Source: Chondrilla cf. caribensis
Lineage: Eukaryota > Porifera > Demospongiae > Chondrillida > Chondrillidae
Direction: 5' to 3'
DNA: 64,000 nucleotides
Assembly: GCA_964020155.1 (NCBI GenBank)
Contig: OZ026563.1
Coordinates: 463,824 to 527,823 of the forward strand
Shown here piece after piece: positions 13,328-25,531 of this stretch. The translations under genes were made by a program, and so were the position numbers. The notes below the pieces were generated by a model that searched no databases, was not told where the DNA came from, and saw only the letters and a program-made list of their open reading frames with translations. Every line of letters begins with the position of its first letter. Position 1 is the stretch's first letter.

Positions 13328-13887
13328 AGTAGTTATTGTTTATGTGTGGTCCTGAGGTAGGCTAAGTGGATGTCTGTTCTGTCTGCAGCAGACACTGGGG
13401 GGGTGACCTTGTGGTAACTGTTGGGGCTATGAATGTACTTACCACAAGGTCGGAAGTCTATGAACAAGGGTTTGTTGTTATACTCCTGTGCCAATATTGT
13501 GCTTCCCTTGTAGGATCTCAGGCTCCTGTGACTGTATGCTATGTACCATATTGGGATTGAATTGAAAGTTTAATTGGCTTCCTGATTCTTAATCAAACCT
13601 TACAAGTGTCTGGTGGACTAGTTCTTAGTGCTTCTGTGTGGTCTCAATGTGTCCCAGGGGAGGTGACCTGCTCAATGTGGTCTGCATCTTCCCCACCCAT
13701 GTTCATGCATGCACTACACGTAGCTTATGTCTTTCTGTTATGTGTAGCACAAACCGAAGAAGAACTGAGTGTCAACCAGAATGATGAGGTGAACATTCTC
13801 TCTGTCCTTGGCGATGGGTGGATCAAAGTCAGGTGTGGCGACCGAGAAGGATTTGTTCCTGAATCTTATGTATCTTACGAAATGTAG
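2065..13887 (+). CDS. FNBP1/TRIP10: F-BAR/HR1/SH3 adaptor of the CIP4/FBP17/TOCA-1 family
   Basis: Thirteen exons close in frame to about 526 aa: 2065-2088, 3938-4053, 4715-4759, 4979-5126, 6124-6186, 6254-6358, 6551-6679, 6747-6893, 7311-7552, 7930-8062, 8735-8860, 9116-9278, 13748-13887. The start MNWGTELW matches the opening of vertebrate CIP4 proteins. Exons 1-8 give the F-BAR helical domain (for example the F.KDR..VEQ.YAKELR segment), exons 9-11 an HR1 Rho-binding coiled coil (LPPAQQKKKLKGKIQELE onward), exon 12 a proline-rich and acidic linker (a run of Asp/Glu), and exons 12-13 a C-terminal SH3 (MYNF ... DGWIKV ... GFVPESYV). Members of this family bend membranes, bind Cdc42-GTP through HR1 and recruit N-WASP and dynamin through SH3. 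Length is close to human CIP4 (545-601 aa). Introns carry a hAT-type element, a 24-bp minisatellite and TG tracts; the last intron is about 4.5 kb. Confidence 0.93.
4118..4486. mobile_element. Non-autonomous hAT-type DNA element (MITE-like)
   Basis: A 369-bp element is bounded by a perfect 8-bp duplication GTAATTGT at 4110-4117 and 4487-4494. Its ends read TAGGGATG and, on the reverse strand, TAGTGCTG, which fit the hAT terminal pattern YAGNG. The interior is dominated by CGATTAAT motifs near both ends. It contains no transposase frame and sits in intron 2 of the F-BAR gene. Eight-base target duplications are the known signature of hAT transposition. Confidence 0.75.
4521..4641. repeat. TG microsatellite
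   Basis: About 120 bp of TG dinucleotides with a few interruptions (GTATG, GCGTG, CTGTG), lying just after the hAT-type element in intron 2 of the F-BAR gene. Confidence 0.95.
5222..6046. repeat. 24-bp minisatellite, about 34 copies
   Basis: Tandem array of a 24-base unit (core GTCACTGGTAGTACTGGGTG) filling most of intron 4 of the F-BAR gene. Variants differ at a few positions (GGTTCGTC, GGTTTGTC, GGTGTGTC; GTAGTA or GTGGTA) in an interspersed order, which indicates unequal exchange. Because the unit is a multiple of three, long frames stay open on both strands; they are repeat artefacts. Confidence 0.97.
6407..6519. repeat. TG / GGTG microsatellite
   Basis: TG tract that grades into G-rich GGGTG and GGGTGTG repeats, in intron 6 of the F-BAR gene. 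Confidence 0.9.
9724..9981. mobile_element. Possible MITE with CTTTCACATG-type ends
   Basis: The sequence CTTTCACATG near 9725 is repeated in inverted form (CATGTGAAAG) near 9972-9981, bracketing about 255 bp with no coding frame. The perfect 10-bp inverted match resembles terminal repeats of small non-autonomous DNA elements. No clear target duplication is seen, so the call is weak. It lies in the last intron of the F-BAR gene. Confidence 0.3.
12431..12512. repeat. CA and GA microsatellite
   Basis: Interrupted CA repeats (with CG and GA steps) running into a short GA run, in the last intron of the F-BAR gene. Confidence 0.9.
13262..13325. repeat. CA microsatellite, about 32 uninterrupted units
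   Basis: A pure CA run in the 3' part of the last intron of the F-BAR gene, about 420 bp before the SH3 exon. Confidence 0.95.
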
Positions 13888-14257
13888 TATTTTTGCACAC
13901 TCCCACTGTGTGTGGGTTCTTGGACCTAGTACTGTGTTGTCATGATTAAGGTAGGAATTTAGGACTACAAATACTTATTACTTTCCAAAAAATGATAATT
14001 CACTGTGTATCATTACTTTTCATTTTTGATCAACGATTGAATTGTATTTAATAGGCTCCACTCCGCATCTAGAAACAGTTTTAGTGTCTAATTTACATTT
14101 TGTATTCTCCCAGTGAGTGTTGTACGTATCGTCTATCCCGCCTTATTTGCCGCTGGCCCGGAAGCGGGATTACGTACAGTAGAAAAACTATCGAAACCGG
14201 AAGTGGTAATTGCCAATTATAATATTTGGCGTTAATTTCGATTGCACATGGCGAGCA

Positions 14258-14265
14258 TATATAAA
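14258..14265 (+). promoter_or_regulatory. TATA box candidate for the NSP-family gene
   Basis: TATATAAA lies in a GC-rich, CpG-containing stretch after the 3' end of the F-BAR gene and 109 bp before a candidate start codon at 14374. The neighbouring 13888-14250 holds the F-BAR 3' flank and no other gene. Confidence 0.4.
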
Positions 14266-14373
14266 GCGAGTCGGGCCGGAGCCAAAAGTACCGTATAGAG
14301 ATTCGCAAAGTGCTCTCAGGTACCGAGCGAGAGATTAGTGTTGTCGAACTGTACAGATTCGCTGCAGGTGGGT

Positions 14374-14533
14374 ATGGCCAGGCTCACAACACAGCCGGGT
14401 GGTCTTGGATCAGTGTTCGCTGACAGCCGCTCCGTCACTCGAGCTGGTCGTGTTGCTAATTATTGTACGATGCGCCAATATGATGATGATTCTGCTCCGC
14501 CGTTCTCTGTAGAATTATTCAATACGCAAGCTG
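14374..14533 (+). CDS. Candidate first coding exon of the NSP-family gene
   Basis: An ATG in good context (GGTATGG) opens 160 bases that end at a good donor (GCTG|GTAACT). It sits downstream of a TATA-like box in a CpG-rich promoter-like stretch and has more balanced codon use than the surrounding introns. It ends in phase 1, whereas the next clear exon (20164-20329) begins in phase 0, so at least one further exon must lie between them, or this exon belongs to a separate transcript. No homology recognised. Confidence 0.3.
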
Positions 14534-14736
14534 GTAACTAGCGCTGTTTTGTAAGAAGAATTGTAGCTCCACCTCACCACTGGGGACGGTTACAGAAGTA
14601 AAGTGAGTATATTATCGTCGCAGTGCGTGTGGGGAGGGGTAGGGCTCTCTAAAGTGCTCTGTCTTTGTACACTGGCGACCACATTTAACTTCTAAAAAAA
14701 TTGTGTGAAAAACAAGCTTCTCATACAAGGAGTATA

Positions 14737-14738
<2 letters not shown>

Positions 14739-14799
<61 letters not shown>

Positions 14800-14803
14800 T
14801 ATG

Positions 14804-14866
<63 letters not shown>

Positions 14867-14871
14867 TATGC

Positions 14872-14902
<31 letters not shown>

Positions 14903-14915
14903 TGTGTGTGTGTGT
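14739..14915. repeat. TG microsatellite with two GGTATGCATG interruptions
   Basis: About 175 bp of TG repeats. The same interruption GGTATGCATG appears twice, 70 bp apart, so the tract has itself been partly duplicated. Confidence 0.95.
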
Positions 14916-15136
14916 GCATACTTGCAAGTGTGTATCAAGGTGCACAAACAGCCATGTGCATTATTGAATGCATACCTTACCTATAACAAATCTTGGCATT
15001 CTAGTGTGACCACACAGTACACGGTGTGTTTTGTCTACTTAACATTTAATTTGTAGATTTACAGTTTTTGTCATTCCAAGACATATGTTTGTCTCCAACT
15101 AGTCTAGTAGTCCCTGCATGTAGGTATGTACTATGC

Positions 15137-15302
15137 AGTGTGTGTGTGTGTGTGTGTGCGCGTGTGTGTGCGTGTGTGTGTGCATGTGTGTGTGCGTGTG
15201 TGTGTGTGTGTGTGTACATATGTGCATACATGCGTGTGTGTGTGCACCTGTGCATGTGTGTGCGTACATGCGTGCGTGTGTGTGTACGTGTGTGTTTATG
15301 TG
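15137..15302. repeat. TG/CG-interrupted microsatellite
   Basis: Alternating purine-pyrimidine tract of TG with CG, CA and TA steps (GCGCGTG, TGCATG), in the long 5' intron of the NSP-family gene. Confidence 0.9.
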
Positions 15303-16009
15303 TTATGTGTTAATGCAGTCATATGAAATTTAGTCTACATATGATAGAGGTCAAAGTGGCTCACCAAAAGTAGCTACATACATACGTACCTTCTTATGTG
15401 GAGACACATACTTGTACGTATGAACTGTTGATACATATGTACGTACATATATTCACTTATTGTACGTACATATATTCACTTATTGTATGAGTGTGTATCT
15501 GTACATACGTATTGTGATTGAGCTTTAGTTTTCTGTTTCCAATTGTGTGTGCATACGTCCATCATAATAGTGTTATTATATGTACTTGTACTGTATCGCG
15601 ATGCACATGGTATTGTATGGGAACCTACTTGTACTTCTAATATGTATATTTGCAGTTCTGTATCATTCTGAGACGTGATATTATGTCTGTGTCCAGCTAG
15701 CAAGTACAATGTGTGTCTGGTTTCCACCACCGTAGTGTGTGGGTTGAGTCAGGCACACGGATTGAAATAACAGCATGTCTGCTGTTTGTACATTCATCGT
15801 CCTATTCAGCCATACTGTATGTGAGGTCACCCTAGCCCTTTGACACTATATGTTCGCCTACATACACTGGTACACACACCTACTGGTATGTGCGCTCAAG
15901 TATGTATGTACCTCCAGGTACACATATACACACACACTCCTGTGGGTACATATGCACACATACATACAAACACACCTACTGACACACACTATATGTTCCA
16001 ACTGGTACA

Positions 16010-16086
16010 CACACACACACACGCGTGCACACGCACACACACACTATATGTACCTACTGGCACACACACACGCACACACCACACAC

Positions 16087-16138
<52 letters not shown>
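16010..16138. repeat. CA microsatellite
   Basis: CA tract, pure over its last 45 bp, preceded by three imperfect copies of a longer unit containing CTATATGT and ACTGG. Confidence 0.92.
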
Positions 16139-16141
<3 letters not shown>

Positions 16142-16399
16142 CAGGTACTCATGTTCAATCACTATTGTTAGATGACTTCTCTATTACACATTTTCGAGGT
16201 CTTTGTACAGTGTCATCAGGTTTCAATTGAACTACAGTTTCACATGAATTTAAATATGATCTCAGTTCCAATATTGAATCTCCGAATCCTGTGGTGTGGA
16301 GATTGTGTACACTTGTTATTACTTGACTTTGATTTTATTCATTAATTTAGAGGTGTGTGTGACTACTTGGGGAATGATTGTAGACCTCATGACTGATGA

Positions 16400-16575
16400 G
16401 TGAGTGGGAGGGAGGGAGGGAGGAAGACTGAGTGGGTGTGAGGGAGGGAGGGAGACTGAGTGAGTGAGTGGGAGGGAGGGAGACTGAGTGGGTGAGTGGG
16501 AGGGAGGGAGACTGAGTGGGTGAGTGGGAGGGAGGGAGACTGAGTGAGTGAGTGGGAGGCTAAGTGGGTGGGAGG
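16400..16575. repeat. Minisatellite with GGGAGGGAGACTGAGTG core
   Basis: About six imperfect copies of a 25-30 base G-rich unit in the NSP gene's 5' intron. GGGAGGGAGGG runs give this strand G-quadruplex potential. Confidence 0.92.
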
Positions 16576-16939
16576 GAGGGGACTTAGTTGTTGAAGCACG
16601 AATGTCATCCATGTTTGTTTCACTAACTACAGTCTTATGGAATTTTATCACCAAGCACCACATTACAGCAACTCCCAGCACCATTTTCAGGTTATACATA
16701 CACACAAATGTACTGCTACAGTGTTACAATGCCGTGATCACTCACAGTCAACCAGGTTGTTTGGGCCAACCTCCTTGATTAGCCACAAATGGACAGAGAG
16801 TACTCTTGTAGAGGTTCAGCTGATAGCATGATGACCATTAGTGCTATTAGCTGAGCAATCATCACCTGTAGTTACATGTGATTATGAGTCAACATGTTGG
16901 GTGCACTGTAGTCTTGAACAATGTGGTTGTGTTGTACAA

Positions 16940-17470
16940 TGTAGTTCTGGTGAAGGCAGGCTGGTTGTTTGTACTTCTGGTGAAGGGAGGCTTGTTGTTT
17001 GTAGTTCTGGTGAAGGGAGGCTTGTTGTTTGTAGTTCTGGTGAAGGGAGGCTTGTTGTTTGTACTACTGGTGAAGGCTGGTTGTAGTTCTGGTGAAGGCA
17101 GGCTGGTTGTTTGTACTACTGGTGAAGGCTGGTTGTAGTTCTGGTGAAGGGAGGCTTGTTGTTTGTAGTTCTGGTGAAGGCAGGCTGGTTGTTTGTACTT
17201 CTGGTGTAGTTCTGGTGAAGGGAGGCTTGTTGTTTGTAGTTCTGGTGAAGGGAGGCTTGTTGTTTGTAGTTCTGGTGAAGGCAGGCTGGTTGTTTGTACT
17301 TCTGGTGTAGTTCTGGTGAAGGGAGGCTTGTTGTAGATCTGGTGAAGGCAGACTGGTTGTTTGTAGTTCTGGTGAAGGGAGGCTGGTTGTAGATCTGGTG
17401 AAGGGAGGCTTGTTGTTTGTAGTTCTGGTGAAGGGAGGCTGGTTGTAGATCTGGTGAAGGGAGGCTTGTA
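16940..17470. repeat. Minisatellite with TTCTGGTGAAGG core
   Basis: Around 17 copies of units of about 20-33 bases (TTCTGGTGAAGGGAGGCTTG plus a variable TTGTTTGTAG spacer). Units of different spacer length alternate in a higher-order pattern. Frames open on both strands here are repeat artefacts. Confidence 0.95.
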
Positions 17471-20163
17471 GTTTGGGATTGAGACAAATATCAACATAGA
17501 CCAGGTGTCCAGCCACTTGGCTATCGTATTACCAAACACGCCTCTATTATTTGTGTACTTCTTCTCACACCTCACAATCCATCCACAGATTAGACTAGTC
17601 TCTTTTAATCCTTGCTAAATTTTCTGCTATCGCTGTCAATTTGTATTGGGTTTTCATGGAGTGTGAACTGTGATCTTAGTGGATCAGCAAGATACTCAGG
17701 GGTGGTTAATTTGTATTTTATTGCTGGCATTTCTTGCATGTAATCAATTATCCCTTGAGGTCTGTGTTGGAGCCATAGTGTATTTCTTGGGATGCTGCTT
17801 ATGGTGGGTAGACTCAACATCAGCTGTTTGAAATAGCGGACTCTGTCTTGTGGGAAAGTGGGGAATTGTAAGGATTTCCGTTGCTATGCTGACCGCATGC
17901 ACTGGAATTTGGAGTATTAGAGCAGCTTGTCTTGGCCTGGAAGCCCATTACCACAGAAGCCATTTTGTTGATTGAAGTAACTGGAGGTAAGGGTCATTCA
18001 AGTGCAGCGTACCTCGCACTGGAACATTGCTGCTGGGTTTAATTTTGACTTTTTTTCATATTTGGTCTGGTTTGTGCAATTATACATAACTGCGAAATTA
18101 TAAGCCACGAATAGCACTGCAACACGTCAATGTGAATATCACAAAGGCAAACCTTGAAATGGTTGTTTTGAATGAAATTGTAAGATTTTTCTTCTGCGAT
18201 AGGTTCCTGCACAAGTGTTGACAGTGTGGTTGTTCTGTGTACAACATGCATACGCAGACTACATGTACGTACGTAGGTAGGTGCGGTAAGGTTGCTTCTC
18301 CTCATCCCTTCATCCTCCTCCCATGGAAACAGGAAACTGGTGTTACAATGACACACCAATGTGTTGAAAAGAAACAAATCGTATAGACAATGATTACGAG
18401 AGTGTAATGTAATGGAATATGTAATCAATACAAGAATCGATGTACAGCTGTCGATCTGATTTCATCTGTATACACTAGCTCCCTGTTAGATGGGGATTTT
18501 GCGGAAATTAGGGATTCTTAATTCATCACCAGGGTTAGTGACCTCTTTCGTGTACAGAGACAATGTGACATGTGATGCTTGTTCATGTGCAGGTCAAACT
18601 TGCCTCAGTAGTGAGCTCATTCCACTCTCACATTCTTCACAATGTGCATACACATGTGGTGGGTGTATCCCTAGCTCCATGAGAAAGTATACTGACAGGA
18701 GTGAACAGTTTGTGGGAAGATACAGAGCAGGAGTGCATCCTGGAGAGGACTACATTGTGTTCTACCAAGCATCCTATTTCATTTGCTGCTTGTACTCTCC
18801 CAGACACATTGTCTGAAGTGGTGCTGAAATCCAATCACAAATGCTGTTTTGTACTTGGTTATCACTGATTACATCACACACATTGGTGAATCTGTTTGTT
18901 CTCCATTTCACTGTGTTTTGAATTACCCACAATCCATTATTGCTGTATCCACAAGTTATATATTGCCCACTGCAAATCGGATACTTTTGATGTCGTGGGT
19001 GGTTCTTCATCCACGAGCTGTTGCAGTGTTTGGGCAGCTTGGAGAAGAAGGAGGTGTTGAAACACGATACGTTTGTCGGTGAGGGCCAGGGCAGTTGTAC
19101 TCAAAGTGCGAATTGTCAAACACTTCAGCGGGGATTCCAGGTCTACCATGTCCTGGTCAGTGTTGTTTGCAGTAGCACTCCCTACCCCCTCGTCAGTGTG
19201 TCTGTGTTTTACCATGGGGGAGGTACATGTGGTCGCTATTGGGTTACAAATATTTCAGATAGGACTACAGCAGCCATTTTACCCATATCATTGGTACCTG
19301 TCGGTATTGTCTCGTGGAGGAAGAATGTATGTATTACTGGTGTATCCGTGTCTGCTTCCTAACGTGTGCACATTTGTGGTTAACAGATTATGTTAGTACC
19401 TTTTAATATTGTACAAATACAGCCAATTGGTTGGGTTTAATGTCTACTAGGGATTGTTTGTCACTCATGTACATGTCACATGCCTGTCATGTGACTACAA
19501 TACTGTAGATACATTTATACTCGTATAAATTTGTAGTATCTGATCACATGTTGGAATGTTTGAGTTTTTGAGCCTGTGTGTGTATACACATGTACTTGTA
19601 GTTTATAGCAGTGATGTGCACAAGACATTGTGTTGCTGGTCAGGACAATGTTCTATTGATCTATTGACATGTGCATTTGACAGATCTTGGGATTCTGTTG
19701 ACATCACTGGTTTAAAGAGGCATAAAAATGGCCACCTAATCAATGCTAACTATTTTAATTGCTAGTAATGCTGTCTCCCATGGTTTGTAGTCAGCAGGAA
19801 ATCTTATCTCAATCATTTTTAATTCTATTTGCCGCTTCGAATTATCTGTCATGTGATCCAGTGGCTTCGTGTGGAGAGGTTCCAGGATAATTACACACCA
19901 GTGACTGCCATTGCCTCATCACCCTTAAAAATTTTACTGATATCCATATTTTTGACTGGTATTACATCATCCCTTCTCAAGATGTCACTGACCTTCAAAT
20001 TTTTGACTCAAATTACATCATCGCCCTTCAGGATGTCACTGACCTTCAAATTTTTGTGTTTGACCCCATATTTAGAAGTCATCACATACTGTCACCGATG
20101 TCCTGAACAAGGGTCTTCAGAATAGTAGTGTGATTGTCTTTGCTGGTTCTCCTTGACATGCAG

Positions 20164-20327
20164 GCCAGATTGAGATACAAGAATCTTAGGAAGAAGGTCA
20201 AGGACGACTCTCAGATTGATCAGGTGAAGACAGAGACAAAGTATAAGGAGGAGGGTAGTATGTTTCGTAAAAAGACCTTCAGCTTTTCCAAGAGGCGTTC
20301 AGCTGGATCTCCTCCACCTGATACCAA

Positions 20328-20378
<51 letters not shown>

Positions 20379-20429
20379 TGTGTGTGTGCGTGCGCGTTTT
20401 GTGTGTGTCTGTGTTGTGTGTCTGTGTGC

Positions 20430-20490
<61 letters not shown>

Positions 20491-20886
20491 ATTCATCCTG
20501 TGTATGTAGCATGTGTGTCAGCATGTCTGGCTGGTCTCTTCCACTTGTATTCGCATGGCCTCCAGAAGCAGTCCAATCATTGCTGAGCCAACAGTCAACA
20601 CCTTAGTATATTCCTGCTGAGTCCACACTTCACAGTAGCCTGCCTGTTATGCAGAGAAACGTGCTCCCTAACATTGTACACATGTAGTACACAAAACGAA
20701 TTACCTGGATACATACTCAAACAATCCTGTGGACACGCTTTGGAACTGTGGCTTTGTTAACAGATGTACATTGTAAATTGATAATAATTGACAGCTGCTT
20801 TTGGTTGTGTGTTGTGCCATAAACACAATTTTGGCAATGTTACGTATAATTCGTACCTTCTATTGTTTCTGATCTCCACTTCACTA

Positions 20887-20928
<42 letters not shown>

Positions 20929-20950
20929 GTGTGTGTGTGTGTGTGTGTGT

Positions 20951-20988
<38 letters not shown>

Positions 20989-23900
20989 GTGTACGTGTAC
21001 AACAGTCACTTGGACTGGTGGTTTGAACTACATAATCCCTTTAATGTAGTATGATTTCATAACGTGTAAGGAGAAAGCTATGTCAGCTATTGATCCACAT
21101 AACCCTTCTGTCTAATTTGATTGGTCGAGCTTATTGTTTGCATATGGCTTCTGAACCCATACAAGTGTTGTGATGATATGCTCACCCAGCAGTGAAACTG
21201 GTCAGTATTTGAAATTTTAGGATCTTTGTGGCAGTGAACTAAACTCAGTGCAGTAGCTAGATTTTGTAGATTGTTTTACTAATATTGTGGATTTCTTCAC
21301 TCAATTTTGCTATTCTGAGTGTGATGCTCCGCTCAATTCTATCGCGGTCTTTTGAAAACATTGCAGATACTGACACAGGGAGAGAAAGGGCCCACTCTGA
21401 ATCAAGTAGCTCTTTTGCTCGATCAAATGAGAGGAAATCCTTCAGAAAGTGAGTCTCCTATTAAGAATTGCCTAAAACAAATTTATCTGTTAGGTGCGAG
21501 GTCCTGTTGAAGCCAGACTATACAGCTGTATACAGCCTGCTAGAATTCTCCTACAGATTTTACCACAATATTAACCTTAGATTGTGTCTGTATGTTACTC
21601 CTCTGAGGTTTGTTGTTGCTGTCACCCCTTGTGAAATTCAGTGGGACCTCTTTGTGAAGGACACATTGGGACCAGCTATTTTGTCCACTGTAGAGAGGTT
21701 GTCCACCAGAGGTGAAAAATGTATTAGCACTATAGGGAAGTCGGTTTATGCTGCCACCAAGTGTCCTTTGTAGGGAGGTAATTTCTATGATGCTTTGTTA
21801 TTTGAAGAGTCCTTGAGAGTTGATAGAGGTTCCACTGTACAGAGGCTTTACATTGATCCACTCAACACAAGCCCAAATACACCATTTTAAACTACACGCG
21901 AAAGCCCATCGGTCCCACTCCAACTTTAGACTCTTTGATTCGGTATGGGAGCAGTAATAATTATGATGATGCTTATCATTGATCACACCTAGTACATGAC
22001 CACATATTTATGACCTCAAGGTTCAGGAGGTGCAGTCAGCAGCCAACTCAGGCCTCAGGTTGCTACCTGTGTGTGTAGTGGTGTGTGGGAAGGTGTACTC
22101 TAACTGGAAGTGGGGATGTGACTTCAGGCCAAATGTGTCTGTGTGTAAACTTTCCCCCTTTAACGCACCTCCCTGTCTTTGATCTATGCCACTCCGGCTG
22201 GTGTGGATGTGCAAGCATGTATTGGAATTCCTGTGGCTTCCGTTTGGCCTTTGACTATATCAGCGTATATTGGTCCCCATTTTCACCAAAAGCTTCTTTA
22301 TTCTCTTCGAATACCTCAGGTTGAAAGATTTCATTGGAGGACATAAGGTGAGAATCAGTTTATGGTTACCAGCTCCTGTATTGTTCCAAGTATCAGGTTG
22401 CCTTCCATGGTAGTGTCTGTCTGGCTCTGTGCCTGCTCGTTAGTTTCAAGAGGCCTACCGCGGACTGAATTGTGTGTGGGTATGTCTGTTGGATGGGTAC
22501 AGCAGAGTCTAAAGTTTACAAGTCACAATGGCTATTTTGTACTGAAAAGAGCCCTTAACCCCAAGGACTGCTGTCCTAGATACTCAAAGTCCTTTGTTAG
22601 ATAAGTAAAGCAGATATATTTTGTGCAGCTTTGTCTTATTCAAATATTGATCTCTGGTGTGTGTGTGTGTGTGTGTGTATTGCTGTCCCAGAGATTTGAC
22701 TCTTATACCAATACTACACAATACCTTGCTGTTTGTTCCTGGTGATCTAGAGACCACCTGTTGGTGTGATGGGCACCCCTCCATCTGCTCAGATGGTTTG
22801 CAATGTATGTACACTTCTGTGTTCACTCTGTTTACATCTGTTGAATTCTCCTTGTAGGACAAAACCAATAAGAAACAGGAGCTGAAATCCACGATATCAA
22901 ATCCAATTCCTGTCAACGTGAAGCGCTACGGTGTTGACAATACCGACTACATCACCGGTCTACCCCTCCAGCCCAAGGATCAAGTGAAGAGGATCGGTGT
23001 GGAGGAAGAAATCAACGTCTTTTACAATTCGCTCCCCCGTCCAAAGAAGTCCACTCCTGAACAAGTGGCCATCATATCTGGAAGGACCGGAAGCTTCAGC
23101 TGTGGTACTTTCTCTAGATCGGGTTCAATTCGCTCCACAGCCACCTATCAGACATCCACTCTTCAACGACCTCAGATGCACCCCAGACGCAAGGTCCCTC
23201 CCATCCCACTGGAAAGCAAACACAACAGCGTGTCTTCCGAAGAATCTGGTGTGAGTGTGAGCTATGAGTGTGAGGACTCTCAGCGTTTGGAGAAGAGTAA
23301 ATGGTTCCACGGGATTGTGAAGCCTACGCTAGCTGACAAGGCCCTAAAGAAGCATGGTGACTTTCTTGTTCGGGAGAACATCTCTGGGACACCCCTGTAC
23401 TATGCATCGGTGTTGTGGAGTGATGCAATCCATCACATCCCTATCAAGATGGTTGAAATGTTTCCCGGGGGAGGGAGAACCATCTACAAGTACAGTTTTG
23501 ACGAGGGAGCCTTTGATAGTGTTCCACAGCTGGTACACGCACACATGAAGTACAAGATCCCCGTAGAGCAGTTTTCTGGGATACTTTTGGTGAATCCCAT
23601 CAATAAAGGGAGCCATTACGAAGACATCGACAATGCTGACCAGGATAAGAACATCCTGGAGAAAGAGCCTGTGCCGGACGATGAGCAGAATTCTAACTCT
23701 TCAACTAACCTGCCCGAGATGAAGTCTGTTGAAAAATACCCTGTTCCTTCAAACGTTCTTTTGGATAGAGACGTTCGTTCGCAGTCAGTACCCACACCCA
23801 TCGCAAATTCAACTGCAATCAAGTCTCCAGAGCAACACCCTGATAGCAGCTCTCAGCCATCTCTGAGCAAGGTGCGTAGCTCTATCCTAGTCGAAGATGA

Positions 23901-25531
23901 AGAAGATGATACGTACATGGAAATGAGTTCGGTGAAATCGTTCCACGAGTGTCCTCCTGATTACCGATGTGGATCCTCGTCCCCTCGGAGAGGGACCAGT
24001 TTTAGTGCTACTCCAGAGCCAATGTATGCCAAGAGCTCCCCTCCCTCCTTCCACTCGTCAGCTACTGAAATCTCAAGAACAAGGACACCAAACTACTCCC
24101 CTTACTCCGTGTCGAAAAGAAACAGAAGTGGTCTCCTCTCCCACACACAGTCGCCTCCCATTGCTGAACCTCCCATCAAGTACGATATGACCAGTACTGT
24201 TGCCAGAAGCGGGAAGGGTCTCCTTGATGACCCTTCTGTTCAAGCCATTGTAGGCAAAGTGCTGGAGACCTCAACTGACCAGCTGGCCTTCCACACGACC
24301 CTCACGGATGCCGTAAATTTCAAGCTTCTTCCCCATCCCGGTGAATCCGAAGAATCCTGGTGGAAGAGGATGAAGGAGGAAGGGTCCATGAGAGGACTCT
24401 TGGCAGGTCTCGAGGTTCTCGGTTCTCCTCAAGGCGAACGTCTATGGAACAGCTTGTGGTCACGGTGAGTGATTAACTTCAGCCCTGTGTGTACTAATCA
24501 CTTGTAATCGTTATGTAAATCATGTTGAGCACAATTTGATGGTGAATTGACCTTGTACTTGGTGCTCTTCTCCCCACAGACACCACATGATCAGTCAGTG
24601 GGTGGTACTCTGTGTGACAAGCATGGAATCCTTGAAAACTCGAACAAAACTCCTGAGCAAATTCATCGATCTTGCCCGGGTCCTGCAGGGTACAAAGTAC
24701 TCCAATGTGTTTGGATTTATGGCTGTTATGGACGGCCTCAACACAGTACAGGTGAGCTCCAGCACAACACATCATTACAGGTTCTACCACCATCCTACAC
24801 TATCATTTAACTTCCTGAATAGTGTAACTTCCTTTATCATTTAACTTCCTGAATAGTGTAACTTTCTTTATCATTTAACTTTCTGAATAGTGTAACTTCC
24901 TTATCATTTAACTTTCCAGTCAGTGATGTAATTTCCTGCCAGTTTTTAGTTTTATGTACTTGAGATTCCTTCTCTCCTGGCCTATCTCTGACTGTACATT
25001 CTTCTGTGAACCCAGATTGCAGGCCTCAAGAAGACATGGGAGGCACTTCAGACAGAATACCCAGATTTGTACCAGTCCTACACCAACCAGCTCATAGATG
25101 TGTACACACAGGTGCATCAAGGAGAGAAGGTATTTGCTCTGGAGTATGTGACAGTGCCCAGCATACAGCAGCTGGGAGAGACGTTTCTCCCTAAAGTCGA
25201 CACCTTCAACCCTAAGCACTATCATAACGGAGATGTGAAGGACCTGATGGCAGGACTGGACCACTTTGCTCAAGGCTTTGTCCAGCTTCGGGAGATGTTG
25301 CAGCACTGCCCGACGTTCCATTGGAATGCCAGGAAGAAGCTCAGCGGGGTGGCTATCAACTCGGACCTCTACACCTACTTGATGAGGGACCACCCGAGGG
25401 ACCTCCTCCACCAACTCAAGTTGGAGAAGAACCTGGACAACAGCCACCAGCGTCGCCGTATGTTCAACCACATCTTGGAGATTCTCTCTGATGCGGCAGA
25501 GCCCAAGCAGCTTAGTGTTTCCTCCACGTAA
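20164..25531 (+). CDS. BCAR3-like: NSP-family adaptor with SH2 and Cdc25-homology domains (BCAR3/SH2D3C type)
   Basis: Exons 20164-20329, 21367-21448, 22320-22347 (28 bases, found by phase), 22858-24464, 24580-24751 and 25016-25531 join in phase to 856 residues, lacking the N-terminus. A basic/Ser region is followed by an SH2 domain (starting KWFHG; FLVREN holds the phosphotyrosine-binding Arg), a Ser/Pro linker of about 250 residues, then a Cdc25-homology domain (LAFHTTLTDA ... GLEVLGSP ... NVFGFMAVMDGL ... LKKTWEAL). This order is specific to the NSP family, whose Cdc25-like domain binds Cas scaffolds instead of acting as a Ras exchange factor, linking receptor and integrin signals to migration. 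The linker contains YMEM, a PI3-kinase SH2 consensus, and YEDI. The donor of the first listed exon opens directly into a TG tract. Confidence 0.9.
20330..20488. repeat. TG microsatellite starting at a splice donor
   Basis: The tract begins at the GT of the donor that follows the exon ending at 20329 (ACCAAAG|GTGTGT) and continues for about 160 bp with interruptions. Confidence 0.95.
20889..20996. repeat. TG microsatellite
   Basis: About 105 bp of TG repeats with two TAGGTG and one TCTG interruption, in an intron of the NSP-family gene. Confidence 0.95.

Noticed and set aside
16319..17575. Open frames rich in Pro/Ser/Leu or Thr/Ser on the minus strand
   Set aside because: They are readings of two G-rich minisatellites in the NSP gene intron.
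18490..19396. Several plus-strand frames of about 80-113 codons
   Set aside because: They lie in the long 5' intron of the NSP-family gene, have ordinary intronic composition and show no homology or phase-compatible splice sites that I could confirm.
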